64,000 bases of DNA from Bidens hawaiensis (lineage: Eukaryota; Streptophyta; Magnoliopsida; Asterales; Asteraceae). Position numbers and translations under genes: made by a program. The stretch covers positions 1 to 64,000 of the forward strand of contig JAIQDT010009227.1 of the NCBI GenBank assembly GCA_021521415.1. Reading direction: 5' to 3'. Shown piece after piece: positions 44,291 through 56,371 of this stretch. Within the stretch, counting starts at the first letter, position 1, and each line of letters begins with the position of its first letter. The notes under the pieces are model-generated. The model was not told where the DNA came from, made no database searches, and was given only the letters and a program-made list of their open reading frames with translations.

Positions 44291-44536
44291 CTAAAAGTAG
44301 TTATAATATTATTAACTAAAATTACGCTAATCTAGACATTAAGTAATAATTCTAGACTCTTAACTTAACTAAAACTACTAACCGGCAAGTGAACCGGTCG
44401 ACTCAAGTACAGCTAAGTAAGTCTGGATATCGAACCCACGAGACTCTTTTAATTACGTAAACTAGCTAAATTTGACTTGACTACATACACGACTATTTAT
44501 TTATCATTAAAAGGGGGTTTTACTAAAAACTAATAT
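44291..44536. repeat. 246-bp dispersed repeat, copy 1
   Basis: CTAAAAGT..CTAATAT. The second copy is 47562-47807 (well over 90% alike by eye). Internal landmarks are TAACCGGCAAGTGAACCGGT, GGATATCGAACCCACGAG and AAAAGGGGGTTTTACT. There is no target duplication at either copy. Confidence 0.85.
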
Positions 44537-46180
44537 TAAACTAATTAAATATAATTAATAAAACTTAAGACGACTTAAACCTGGACTTAATTCAAATGAT
44601 GACGAATAACCACCTAGGCTAGAATTCCTAATGCATCAATTTTCAAATGGTTGGAAAATGCTAGTTATGGAACCGGGATCTTAAACTATTCACTTAATGG
44701 GAAACTGAATAGGACCCTTAACCCTTCTCAAGAAGTCACCTATAGAATCCTAATAAGCTATTAAAATTACCGGTTTTAATTAGACTCACTTACGATCGCT
44801 AATTTAATTTATGACAAGTACCTCTATAAGAAATCCTACCTTACAGCGCGAAAATCAAAGGTAATTTAAATAATTCGCTCGACTAGATAGACAAGGCAAA
44901 TAAACCAAACTTAGATGGACTCCTTACAGAGAACTAAATCTAGCAATTCATCAACCAAGACCTATCACATAATCTATTACCTTACAACTATTTAGATTAG
45001 CATCACACTTAGGTCTACTTGATTTATTAATATTGTTCCTATGGTATTATTGCAAACCAACCATAAACTAGTCAAAAACACACAGTAGATGACCTAACAG
45101 AATCCTATTATATGACAGACAATCACCAAGGAAACTGTAAAACAATAAAACTCATCAAACAATTCTAAGCACACATATGCATCGAATGAATAACAATAAA
45201 CCTCTTACTTAATCATAAACCATAACAAAAACAAAATCCAAACCAAAATCCAAAATCAACAAAAGTTCATCATAATCCTAGGCGGTCTAAGGGTTTAGCC
45301 AACAACCATACTCAAGAACAGAAGAAAATAAATTGGTTCAAATAATGAATTCATAAAGATAATAATAAATTCAAACCAATAATAATGATGTTTGGTTGAG
45401 TATGTGTTGAACCAAGATGACCTCTGCTCGAACCAACGTGCTCTTCTCCTTCTCCTTGCATTGAACTTCTAAAAAAATCAAGAATAATATATGTTGTCCC
45501 ACCTTTAACTTGCGGTCGTCTCCCAGGTCAGTCGTGAACTCCAACTCCAATAATTATCTCTATAATTTGGTGGTGGCCCCAAAATAAAACTCCACCGGCC
45601 CCACCTTTGTGCTTAGATCCCTTATATTTTTATGAATCTTGGTCCATATTGGCCCATCCAGTAGTTTAATGCAACTCTATTAAAGAAAATAATAAAGTAT
45701 TAGCATATATTAGATCTCAATTTGTTTTATTCCAAATCCAACGAGAGGTAATGTGTTTCAACTTTCTTTGTCTTTTTATTTATTTATATTCATTTTGATT
45801 GTTACAATTAACACAATAAAAACACTTTAGATAATAGCTTATAAAATTAATATGAGACTCGATTGAATGTTGATCCTATTTGCTTGTCTTTTAAAACCGT
45901 TGAAATCTAAATGTGAACCAATTTGTAGTAATACTGAATGGATACCAACTCAAAAGGCATTCAATGTGTAGGAAATATTTATATTATTAATGTATATTTT
46001 CGACTACATCAAAATTAGCAGATTTAAAACTTTTGTTGCTCTATTTTTTTTTCATTGAATAGTTAAGACGATCAAGGGTATTGTTTATCCACCTAAGCTT
46101 AAGCATCAAAGTCTACCATGCAGCCATTAGATACAATTACGGTACAATTAATTAATAGCTAGTGTTCCCCACAACATGAC
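44537..46180. other. Noncoding repeat-like DNA, element unknown
   Basis: The first kilobase continues copy 1 of the 246-bp repeat without a composition break and is probably the same element. No protein domain, TATA box or clear ends. 45700-46180 is plain AT-rich DNA. Confidence 0.4.
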
Positions 46181-47404
46181 TGTCACACCCCAACCTACGA
46201 CGGAAATGCCGGGGCGTGAGCTAATTATCACAGCTCACAAGGTTACTATCATGAAAGCGACGATATCTAATTAATTTATTTATTATCAAAAACATTCATA
46301 TACAACAAAAATAAAGAAAATTACAAATACAAAACCAACTATTCTTGTATATGTTTTATCCTAAAGTCATCTCTATGTGAGCTTCAGTTCGAAAAGCAGT
46401 CCAATTCTATAACCTGCAAATGCGTACAAAATATATGTTTGTCAACAACACATGTTGAGTGAGTTGATCACCAGTTTTGACACAACAAAAATGGTAATAT
46501 ATAATGATATAGATAATAGAATAAACATAAGCAAAACTGTTATCTGTGAGTATAAACAATGAAATCGTTAAGCAAGTAATGAGTGTCGGTGAAACCATTG
46601 CCAATGCGATCGGGCTCCGGCCACTACGACGGTCGTATGATCATACTATAATGAGATTATGTTGGACCTCTCCGAATGCGATTCAAGTAAGCAAGTAAGC
46701 AAATAACAAGTAACATGTAGTCATTCAATTGATACACAACACAAGGATCACAGTTTGCGTTTGAGAAATAATAAGATAAATAATTCGATAAATGGTACAC
46801 AAGTGTCCCAAAACATTTGAAAACAAGTAAAATAGGGGAGTGATTACTCACCTAGTAAAATGCATGCTTGCAGAAGAATGTAAGTTAAATGAGTGAACTG
46901 GGTCAGTTCGGTTCAACGAGCTAGCCTAAATGACGAGTAACAATATTCGAATGAGAGAACCCTTGAGCGAAAGTAAACGATGCAGAACCTAACGATAGGC
47001 TTGTTTGGTTCAATAAAATAATTCAGTCTTTGGTGCTCTGTTTGTTTCTACGTTAACGAGATAAGATATTGTTGTCGTTTTTCTGTTAAATAAGCGATTG
47101 TCAAAATCATTGTATAAACTTTTAAGAGATGTGTTCGTTCCAAAATATTCATGGCCTCAAATAATGTAAATAGTCATTTGAAATATACTTACATATTCAC
47201 TAATTAACAAAGAATTAGTAAAACCCATTTGGAGTATTACCCAAACAAAATACGAATAAGATAAAAAGTTCATATAATAGAATAGAAAATAATATAAAGT
47301 ATGGTAGGGAATACAAGGTAAGTTAATAATATTTTTCTTTAGATGGTGAAATATTTAGATGGAAAAATCATTTAACAAATCAACGTTGTACGTTTCTGGT
47401 TTTA

Positions 47405-47439
<35 letters not shown>

Positions 47440-47561
47440 ATATATATGGTTGGGGATGAACATGGCCCTGACACAAAACCCCTTGTCCATATCCAAAAAG
47501 AAATCATACAATTATGCTTCAAAATCCGATCTCGTTTATAAACAGAACTTCAGGGCTTAGG
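46181..47561 (-). mobile_element. Partial gypsy-type LTR
   Basis: Starts TGTCACACCCCAACC with CGGAAATGCCGGGGCGTGAG, like the sense-strand 3' end of the LTR families at 22024 and 60347. The preceding bases are ATGAC, but no matching duplication or CA end is seen near 47561, so the other end is lost. An (ATT)n run lies at 47404-47432. Orientation by analogy with 60347-62744. Confidence 0.55.
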
Positions 47562-47807
47562 CTAAAAGTGGTTATAAAATTATTAACTAAAATTACGCTA
47601 ATCTAGATATTAAGTAATAATTCTAGACTCTTAACTTAACTAAAACTACTAACCGGCAAGTGAACCGGTCTACTCGAGTACTGCTAAGTAAGTCCGGATA
47701 TCGAACCCACGAGACTCTTTTAATTACGTAAACTAGCTAAATTTTACTTGACTACATACACGACTATTTATTTATTATTAAAAGGGGGTTTTACTAAAAA
47801 CTAATAT
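47562..47807. repeat. 246-bp dispersed repeat, copy 2
   Basis: Second copy of 44291-44536. It ends abruptly at 47807, where LTR-family sequence begins. Confidence 0.85.
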
Positions 47808-48174
47808 CAGAGTTAGTAAAAACATTCGCGGAATATTAAATCATTCAAACCATTATATTACATAACCATCCATTCTTGTCTTAACGGGCATTCAAAACAT
47901 TTAATCATAAAATATTATCTTTAAAATAACATAACATTACTTGAGATGCCAGCTTCTTCAAGTTCATGCCATGTGTTTCCCCTTATGCAAGCTGCCTCAA
48001 TCTACTCACCTGCGCGCATACTAAAAGTCAGCTACGCTGAGTGAGTTCTAGTTAATCATACGACATACAATCTGTTCACATGCTTGCACACGTGCCCGAA
48101 GGTGTGTACATTATTCATACTTTATTTTACTTGCATAACTATCCTTACTATATAAAGAGCCTTCCGCCCTATAA

Positions 48175-48335
48175 CCTCACAGATATTATAACGGTCTGGT
48201 CCCCAACATCACATATATTATTTGGGTCTGGTCCGTACCATCAAAGATATTATTAGGATCTGGTCCCTATCCTCACATATATTATTAGGGTCTGGTCCTT
48301 ATCCTCACAGATATTATTAGGGTCTGGTCCCTATA
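48175..48335. repeat. Minisatellite of about 30-bp units
   Basis: Four to five units of GGTCTGGTCCCTATCCTCAC followed by ATATTATTA, at the position where the related LTR has a different 20-bp minisatellite. Confidence 0.85.
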
Positions 48336-49074
48336 TATTGTGCTACTGTAACATACATGTCCTGTACATACTTTCCTTAATAATACGTACAATATCTGAA
48401 GATCGTTCACGTAATAGTTGCATACCATACATATATCATTCATACATCATACATGCTTCATACATACATCATTCATACATCATATATGTCATTCATATCT
48501 TTAACTACCACCTGGCGGTCCATGCAATATCCGAAGGTGGTTCATGCACCGTCAAGCAATCATCATACATAATTCATATAAGGCATACACTTACCACTTA
48601 AGGTAAGTGTATTAACTATCACATCGAGTATGCACACAGCCCCGAAAACATAACAAAGAAGTGAGGCTAGAAACTCACCTGAACGCGATTACGTTCGCCG
48701 TTAATAGTTATTCCCTTCTTTAGCTGTTCACGACTAAGTGTATAACAATTACACTTATCAATTATCTATCGCTACCCATATCGCATTTCCAGTTTAATTA
48801 TAACCCCCAACGAACCGGGGTCCGGGGGCAGCGCCCTTGGCAACAGGGTTCTAGGGGCGGCAGCCCCTAGCTGGGTTCAAGGGGCAGAGCCCCTGGCTGG
48901 GGTCGAGCTGCCAGGTCAGCTTGGAAAAATTTTATTTCCATTAACTGTCGTAACACATTTTTCATTAGGATTTTGAATCATTAATTTATTTGCTAACTTA
49001 AAAGTCCAAGGGCTTCTTTGTAATTAAATCATTATTTTTCTAAGTCCAGGGACCATTCTGTAATTCCATTAAAC

Positions 49075-49450
49075 TTCTAGTTCGTTATTTGGTTTTTTAA
49101 CGAATTGGCTTATCATAACGAACTGGTTCCTGTAACGAATTAAACCCTTTAACGAACTGGTTATTAGACGAATTGGACCTTTTAACGAACCGGTCCTTTT
49201 GACGAATTAGCTCATATAACGAATCAGTCTGCGTAACGAATTGGATCTTCTAATTCGTTATTTCCTTTAACGAATGGTCATAGCGAATCGGAAGCTAGTT
49301 CGTTATCTCATGCCTAGCGAACTTGAACACGAACTGAGTCTAGTTCGTTAGCTTAACTTTAACGAACTACTTGGGGAATCACCCTTGATTCGTTAACTCC
49401 CCGCTAACGAATTACCTCTAATTCGTTAACTTCCAGTTAACGAATCAGGG
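49075..49450. repeat. TAACGAA / TTCGTTA motif array in the gypsy LTR
   Basis: About 20 TAACGAA-type heptamers in 375 bp, mostly reading TTCGTTA in the sense (minus) strand of the LTR. This is the motif of copia element E2, not that of the sister LTR at 12169-14882. Confidence 0.8.
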
Positions 49451-49933
49451 TTAGGTCAGAGAATGTCCAAACATTCTCTGACATCCCTTAACCTCGTATT
49501 ACCCTTTTCCGGTGCCGCCTTTCTAGCGCCGCCACAGGAAAACCGCGGATTCACCGGAAAAAACGAGTTTTGACTCGTTTATCACCGTTTTTTTCGTCCC
49601 GTTTGATCCATATCTGAGCTAGGGTGACCCCTAAGCTCATCTTAGGTTCGGTTTATACCCGATTCCACTGGATCTCGTGACTTAAACGATTTAACGGTGT
49701 CGGCTCGTCGTTTTGTGACCATATCTAACGGGTTTAAGCTCATACAACAACATACTATCATTACCTTGGATCTGGATCGGTTTTCCTTGGTGATTTTGGC
49801 TAGAGAGAGAGAGAGAGAGCAAGATGAGAGAGAGCTAAGTGTGTGTTTTGGGTGGTGTATGGAATGTGTGTGAAAAGAAATTAAATGGGTAATTATGTCT
49901 TATATAATTATGGATCATGGGCTTAAGCCCATG

Positions 49934-51061
49934 TGTCGGTCCCAAATATTCACTCGCAATCACAATCAAGTCATAACTCACACAATAAATTTGTCGACAA
50001 GAGAGTTAATGACAGTTGCTATTTTAGGAAAGAAAACCGTTTGTTTAACGCGGAATCAGAAACAAACAGTGTAGTTGCTAAAAGATTAACAAAAGGTAAC
50101 TAACTCACAAGAATCACTCAAAAGATTTCCATTCATATAAACCAGTCATACAAACGTTAATCGATTTAGGGTTTCTTGATAGGAAAGTTATATCCGTACG
50201 ATTCTTAAGACAGCCGTAACGCTCAACAAATATTCTCTCAATATTAATTGGCTTGTCCGTTAGGAGGCGTGCCCTAAAATATTTCTTTTATAGGCCTGAC
50301 ACCTCCAGACAGTTGTCATTCCTTCTAGAAACCCTAAATAAATAATACGTATTCAAATTACATATTCAAAACTATGCTAAGTGTAAAAACAGGTCTTCCG
50401 AGTAGACTTTGCATAAGTTGTCTTCACCGGGTAGGCTTTGTGCCTTTGTCTTCTTCGGGTAGACCTGGTAACCTTGAAGTGTGCTTGGACAGTTCTCCGG
50501 GTAGGCTTTACTTAGAGTATTTTCCAAAGGAAAATACTCACCTAGCATACTTCAATCTTATTGATCACATCAAACTTTGCCCGAACGAGCAACCTTGTTC
50601 TTCCATGGTCCCTTCAACTCCTTGCTAGGAATAGCTTATTAGCAAAGCAAAGTGTGCTTGGTAACACTGTAGCCTGCTAGAGTTGAACCCTGCCTGATGT
50701 TACTTGAGATATTTTATTACTCATATCAAGCTTACTCGGACCACTGTTTTATTGATAAATACTTTGCCCGATCTTCCAATCACTTGGCTTCATGAGCTTG
50801 GTTAGCCAAGAGCTTACCCGGAGGTAAACCTTACTCGTTTATGAAGAACAATCCTGCTAGACATAGTGAACCCTACTCGGGTTACACTAAAGAAGAATTC
50901 TAGAAGATAACCTTGCCCGATGGACAAAATACCTTGCTAGGGTAGGAAAACCTTGCCCGGGAATCCAAGTGTGCTCGGATTCCATACTTAGCGATTTCTG
51001 AGGAGGTTGAGAAGATTCAAATCTTCCTTATACTTCTCTTAGGTCAAATCTTGACTCAACA
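49934..51061 (-). repeat. E3 3' LTR
   Basis: Plus strand TGTCGGTCCC..GACTCAACA, 1128 bp. The right border is set by the purine tract. On the minus strand a CCTATAAAAG box corresponds to plus-strand 50286-50292. 50385-50990 holds many CCGGGTAGGCTT, CTTGCCCGA and CTTGCTAGG motifs. The 84-codon frame at 50374-50628 arises from these repeats. Confidence 0.75.
50286..50292 (-). promoter_or_regulatory. E3 LTR TATA box
   Basis: TATAAAA on the minus strand in the context GGCCTATAAAAGAAAT, downstream of the LTR motif array. Confidence 0.6.
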
Positions 51062-51072
51062 ATCTCCCCTAG
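51062..51072 (-). promoter_or_regulatory. E3 polypurine tract
   Basis: ATCTCCCCTAG on the plus strand, i.e. CTAGGGGAGAT in the element sense, directly inside the 3' LTR. Confidence 0.75.
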
Positions 51073-51236
51073 ATTGGAACACCTCAGCTGTTCCCAAACA
51101 CTTCTACAGTCACTTACATATAGTCAAAATACACATCAAATCAAAATCAAATTTTTTACATATTCAAAATGTCAAACAATTACATATTCAAAATTCTGTC
51201 CGAAGACATTAAATAACAAAACCTATTTTAAGATTT

Positions 51237-52817
51237 TTATCTTCTCCTTGCATCATAGGCTGCCTGTCTTCGATTGATTATCACTGTTCCTGCCCTTTGT
51301 CTAAAGATAGAAAGGATCTGGTAATGAGTGTGACTCTCAGGAATATCCATATCCCTTATATCTCTAAGATCTTCATAATGCAGATAGGTCAGGTCTTCAT
51401 CCTTCTTGACTATCCCCAAGATAAGCCCATCTGAATTTCGAAGCACATAGTGGCCATCATTTTCTTTATATTCAATTTCAGCATTGATGCCATTCTTCTG
51501 AACAGTGTAGTTTGGGCGTGTCATTCTTCTCTCAATGCTTATACAAGTATTCAAATTTGACAGGGGATTTTTGTTTCTCACTGACAACTGATAATTCAAT
51601 TCAGCACTTCTTATCTTTTTCATTTTTGTTGCTCTTCTTGTTCTATCTTGTTTTATCAACTTCCAACTTTTCTTTTCTTTCAAAAATGGAAATCCCTTGT
51701 CAGCTTCATTTTTCAGATACTTGGAGAGCTCATTTTGCTGTCTCCCAGCCAACTTGTTTCTATCATGATAATCATATAAATTTAGTGTGGCCATTTTCTC
51801 CAATTGTTCCCTTAAATACTCAGCAAAATCATCTCTGAATACAATATCTCTCAATTTTCTACTTTGCATAATCACCTTTAAAGACTCAGAGACTAAGTCA
51901 AAGTAGAGAGTTCTTGGAAGATCCACATTGGATTGTAGTCTTGCTTCTCTTTGGGATCCAGCTCTACTTGACTCTCCACTGCCTGTTGATATTTGTTGCC
52001 TTGAGATAGGTGGCCTAATTGGGATTGACTTCATATGTTTGCTAGGCCTAGATATAGCCAAAGCTTTCATATACATTGATTCAATCAATTCTGCAGGGTA
52101 GTTGATCAGATCAACAAATTTTTTACCTGCATCTTTGCGCAGTTTAATAATCATATTGACTACCCTGGGATTATTCATTAGTCCTGTTGGTACAAATCTA
52201 CCATCAACAAAACTTCTAGGGTTTTCACCCTCCAACAGGACTTTCTCCCACTCAGCCTTTTGCAAGTAAAATAATTCTTTCAACTCATACTTATCCAATG
52301 CATCAAAGGCATTCTCATTCATTCCCTTCTGATTTACCATTATACCCCTAAGAATTCGAATCATTTCTGAATTTTCCCAAGGAACAATAGGTTCATCAAC
52401 TGGTTCAGGTTTCACTTCTACTGGGATTGGGGTTTCATCATTAGTTGCCCCTTTTGATTTTTCTTTTTCAATTTGGGCTTTTTGTTTCTCCCTTAGGGGC
52501 ATGATCTTTCTTTTCTTTATAGGGGGTTCATCTTGATCTCCCATGGGCTGTACACTGGATGGCTCAGGTTGCATTCTCTTCAATTGATCTTTCTTTTGAA
52601 ACTTGTTGTAGAGTGACTCAACAACACTTTTGGTTTGGTTATCCACTACTTCTGGTGCCATTCCCTTATCCATCAAGTAACCACATTTTCCAGCATATTT
52701 CTTTTTCAGAGCTTCAAGTTTCTTAGCCAGTTCATCTTCTCTTATAAATTTTTCTTTGACTTCTTCTCTTGTGTTATTATAAGCATCTCTGAGCTGCTCA
52801 AACTTGAAATGGCTCAA
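51237..52817 (-). CDS. E3 envelope-like ORF, C-terminal part
   Basis: 526 open codons, hydrophilic, rich in Lys/Glu/Arg, with predicted helical stretches (EVKEKFIREDELAKKLEALK near the start, IMPLREKQKAQIEKEKSKG around residue 108). A final globular part contains DGLILGIVKKDEDLTYLHYE and ends ..QRAGTVIINRRQAAYDARRR. The last 80 residues resemble the end of the E1 ORF. No transmembrane helix seen. The start is the first Met after a frameshift. Confidence 0.7.
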   Translation of the reverse strand: MSHFKFEQLRDAYNNTREEVKEKFIREDELAKKLEALKKKYAGKCGYLMDKGMAPEVVDNQTKSVVESLYNKFQKKDQLKRMQPEPSSVQPMGDQDEPPIKKRKIMPLREKQKAQIEKEKSKGATNDETPIPVEVKPEPVDEPIVPWENSEMIRILRGIMVNQKGMNENAFDALDKYELKELFYLQKAEWEKVLLEGENPRSFVDGRFVPTGLMNNPRVVNMIIKLRKDAGKKFVDLINYPAELIESMYMKALAISRPSKHMKSIPIRPPISRQQISTGSGESSRAGSQREARLQSNVDLPRTLYFDLVSESLKVIMQSRKLRDIVFRDDFAEYLREQLEKMATLNLYDYHDRNKLAGRQQNELSKYLKNEADKGFPFLKEKKSWKLIKQDRTRRATKMKKIRSAELNYQLSVRNKNPLSNLNTCISIERRMTRPNYTVQKNGINAEIEYKENDGHYVLRNSDGLILGIVKKDEDLTYLHYEDLRDIRDMDIPESHTHYQILSIFRQRAGTVIINRRQAAYDARRR

Positions 52818-54480
52818 ATCTTTTTAAGAATACCATGTTTTCTTAGATAATCTCTATACTTCTGGCTATCTTTGTTCTTTTGTGGTATCAGTTTCTCAAT
52901 GGTGTCCCTTTCTTTCTCTAATCTTTTATGCAGTTCATCATCATTTAAGGAAGATAAGCTTTCAAAACTTATTCCAAAACCTATCAATTTGATCACCCAA
53001 AGGGTTTTTCCTTTTAGCAACTATCATGCTCTGCTGAATGTTTCTCTTTGTTCTTCAGTTATTGTAACTTGTGGGGACACAACATTAGCATTTCCATCAT
53101 CTTCACCCTGATTATCAACATCATTGTCATCTTCAGATTCATCTTCCTCTTCAGTTGATTCATTCAAAGCATCAATTGTTGGTTCATTAGCAGTTGGGAT
53201 ATTAGGAACTGGAACATTTGGGACTCCCTTAACCACTTCATCTGGCCTTAAAGTTTGTAGAGGGACTGCTCTAATTAGACTTGCTTGATCATCAGGAATC
53301 TCAACATAATAGTTATTCTTTTCATCCCATCTTCCCTTCTTGACTGATTCAGCTTCTCCAGCCTGATCATAAGTCTTTCTTTTTCTGGTATACTTCTTCC
53401 CATATCTTGAATCATCTTCACACTCCCAATCAGATGGGTTCTGTCTGATATCTTCTCTTATTTTTTCAGCCCATTTCTTTGCAAATATTGTTTCAATTGA
53501 TTCATCAATTTCCTCTTCAACATTAATCTCCATATTCACATTTTTTGTTGGCTCAGATGTTTCATTGGTTTCATTTTGGGGCTGATTCTGAGTTTGAAAC
53601 ATGCTTAGCACCATAGCTAAAGAGTTATCCACTTCTTCAGCTCTCTATAAATTTATCAAAGTCTCTATCACTTCTTGATCCTCAGTCTCTTTATCATCAA
53701 TCACTTTTTTAACATTGGCTTGATCAATTAGAGCTTCATGCTCTGTCAGTTCTTCAGCATTCAAGATATGGGCAATTATTTCCCTTTCTCTTGTTTCTCC
53801 CACAACATTTTCAAACTCTTTCCTGGCAGCAGCAGAGGCTTCATCTTCTTCCACATTCAACCTTTCTTTATCAAGATCTTCCTTAACAGGCTCTTCTTCA
53901 TAGACTTTTGCTTTTCCTTTATCCATTCTTATTTTCAAGTCTTCCTCAGTTTCAGAGACATACTCATCAATTTCTTTGTCCAACTGATCCACTCTTCATC
54001 ATGCTCTACCCTCTTGGAGCTTTCAGGTTGTTCAATTTTAGGTTCAGTGAGCACAAACTCCTCAGTAGCAGCATCATCATCATTGATCACATTAGTTTGA
54101 ACTTCTGTTGCAGTTAAAGCATCAGTCTGTATGTCAGTGGCCACATCAGTCTGCATATCAGTAACTACATCAGTGGTAGCCACATTTTCATCAATATTCA
54201 ACATTTCATCTCCGACCTCAGTCTCCTTCTCTCCTCTTCCCTCATCCTCATCTTTGTTCAACACATTCAGAATTTCATTATCAGAATCATAATTTTGCTC
54301 ATCTTCTTCAGACTCATCAGCTTCATAGTCCTCTTCTGATATCAGTCTTTCAATACTTTCCTCAGAAGCATCATATGCATTTAATAAACAAGTCAAACCA
54401 TCATAGTTTGACATCACACCAACATCTACACTAGCATCTACCATTACAACCTCATCAGTACCTGGCTCAAATATATTCTC
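52814..54480 (-). pseudogene. E3 envelope-like ORF, acidic middle part, broken
   Basis: Pieces at 53935-54444, 53645-53992, 53024-53632 and 52814-53020 lie in different frames or are separated by stops, but each is plausibly protein: highly acidic (SEEDYEADESEEDEQNYDSD), a short tandem (DVVTDMQTDVATDIQTD), then KKWAEKIREDIRQNPSDWE. The composition looks disordered. E1 has a comparable acidic section in the same place. Confidence 0.6.
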
Positions 54481-56003
54481 CCCCTATTTTGGGGCAGCTG
54501 AGGTCTTCTCAACCTCCTGCTCCAGGGTTTGAATCCTTGAAAGTGCATCAGCCAACTGAGCCTTTAACTCCACATTCTCCTTTCTCAGTTCTGTATTCTC
54601 TCTCTTTAGATCAATATTTTGACAAATAAGGTTGAAGTTTCTTTGTAAAAGGAAGGCATTTGAGGGAGGAGTATCGGATGGTGTAGTTATTGGTTGAGCT
54701 TGTGACTGGTCAAGTTCAGGAACTGGGTTTATTTGAGGTGGGGTTTGGGTTGTGGTTTGAGGTGGGGTTTGGGTTATGGTTCGAGGTGGGGTATGGGTTA
54801 ATTGTTCAGTTTGGCTTAGGTTTAGGATGGGTGTATGAGTGGATGGGGATTGAATAGGTTGGTCATTTAGTGGTGGAGTGGACTATGGTGAGTGTGTTGG
54901 GGTTTGAGATATTTGGTCATTTGGTGATGGTGGGTATGGTGGTGAGTTAAGAGGTGTGGTAGTTGGTCTTTGTGTAATTTGTAACTCCCCCTGATTTTGT
55001 ATAGTCTCATCAAAATTATCATTACCTCCTTCTGCATGCCCAGCACCAGCATTAGCATCATCATTATCATCATCATTACCATCATCATTATCTCCATCAT
55101 TTCCATCATCTCCAACATTCTCTCCATCATCTCCATCATTGTCTCCATCATCACCATCATCCTCATTCTCTTCTACCTGTACCTCCTCTGCCAAAATCTC
55201 ATGTAAACGAGGAATTTGAATATCATCAACCATCATCCATGGTAGATCTTCATGTACAAAATCAGGATTGAATATGTTGGGACTACTTGATATTGTAATT
55301 CTCCTGTATGTATCCGGATTTTGCAATGAATGTGTGATTCCAGTAACAGGTAAATCTTCCAAATCTTGGTTGAAAATGATTTGTAAAAATCTGGGATATT
55401 GCAAGAACCTATCATGGTGTGCCTTCTTCAAGTTGCTCACAGGTCCTTCAAAAATCATCTTCGAAAAATTGAAAGGATATCTGAATAATACAACAACTGT
55501 GGCATTAGCCAGATCCCGACTCATAAGAGTCCATGAGCCATTTCGAGTAGCAAAACCTTGAATGACATGATGAATCAAAAATAGATAAATCAAGGAAACA
55601 TTCCCTTCTGAAATTGTCCTTCATGAACAGTTCCCTGATAACCCATCATTTGACTAAATATTCTGAAGAGTTGAGCAGTTGTCAAATGAAGTGATTCTGG
55701 GTTATCATCATTCAACCTCAAGCATCTTCTAATAACTCTTTCATCTATGCGAATTTCTTGATTCGCAACAGTGGCTTCGATCCTCTTTCCGTTAACATCA
55801 TCATACAATCTTGCTGATCGCCAAAAATCAAGTGAATGATTTCTGTAGATCGTAGGATATTCAGTCAAAGCAAAATTAATGTTGGATCGTTGTAGCCATC
55901 TTATCATCACTGCAACTTCTTCATTTGACGGAATGACTTGCAACAAGGCACACAAGTTGTGCTTGTGCTCAAAAACATATTTTGGTGGGTTATCATCCGC
56001 CAT
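54481..56003 (-). CDS. E3 envelope-like ORF, N-terminal conserved part
   Basis: Starts MADDNPPKYVFEHKHNL at 56003. A frameshift near 55595 splits it, after which FLIHHVIQGFATRNGSW and HDRFLQYPRFLQIIFNQ follow, matching FLMHVMIVCMSGRKAG and RFLMYPRFLQMILNH of E1. An Asp/Asn/Gly-rich (GDDGDN)n stretch encoded by TCATCATCx repeats comes next, then a Thr/Pro/Gln-rich section, then clear heptads (NVELKAQLADALSRIQTLEQ near 54520-54580) before a stop. Role unknown; the homology and position identify it as the extra ORF of a Sirevirus-like element. Confidence 0.7.
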
Positions 56004-56371
56004 ATCTGAAAAAAACATAATCAAACACATTCAAAGAAGCAATTAGTCCTAAATTTCATAACTTTAACTAATTTCAAGTTATAATTTTGAAGAAGAAAGA
56101 AAGAAATATCATTAAGAACCTGTTCTTAGAAAAGTTTATTACCTACACATAAAACAGAGGTTTTAGTAAATATGAATAATCAGAGCCCATTGTCAGTTAA
56201 TCGTGGTCGGAAAACATTTAATTAAAGTTTACCGAGTCGGATTGTGAGGGCTGGTTAATTAGGGTTAGGATTATTGATGAATGCGATAAGTCGGTTACGT
56301 TTTTGGAAAGCAATCAGTGGAAGGAGAGAGAGAGAGGGAAAATAATGTTGAAAAACTTCTCTCACTCCCTC

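Larger units (their letters stand above)
47808..49933 (-). mobile_element. Partial LTR of the same family as 12169-14882
   Basis: Aligns with the solo LTR at 12169-14882: CTAAAAGTCAGCTACGCTGA, ACTTACC..TTAAGGTAAGTG, TATCACATCGAGTATG, GAGGCTAGAAACTCACCTGAA, GGGGTCCGGGGGCAG and CAGAGCCCCTGGCTGGGG are shared in order. About the first 80 bp of the family (TGTAAGGCC..) are missing and the other end is cut by E3 at 49934. It lacks the TRIM, so it shows the empty site: CCGGGGGCAGCGCCC. Confidence 0.85.

Noticed and set aside
44284..47561. A complete LTR element bounded by the two 246-bp repeats
   Set aside because: No TG..CA ends, primer site, purine tract or target duplication at the repeat borders.
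50374..50628. 84-codon frame in the E3 LTR
   Set aside because: Made by the CGGGTAGGCTT motif repeats; no homology features.
53738..54117. Plus-strand Phe/Leu/Ser-rich frames resembling membrane proteins
   Set aside because: Antisense shadows of the acidic part of the E3 envelope-like ORF.
54867..55206. Met/Glu- and Ile-rich frames over 54867-55206
   Set aside because: Alternate-frame readings of the TCATCATCx low-complexity repeat.
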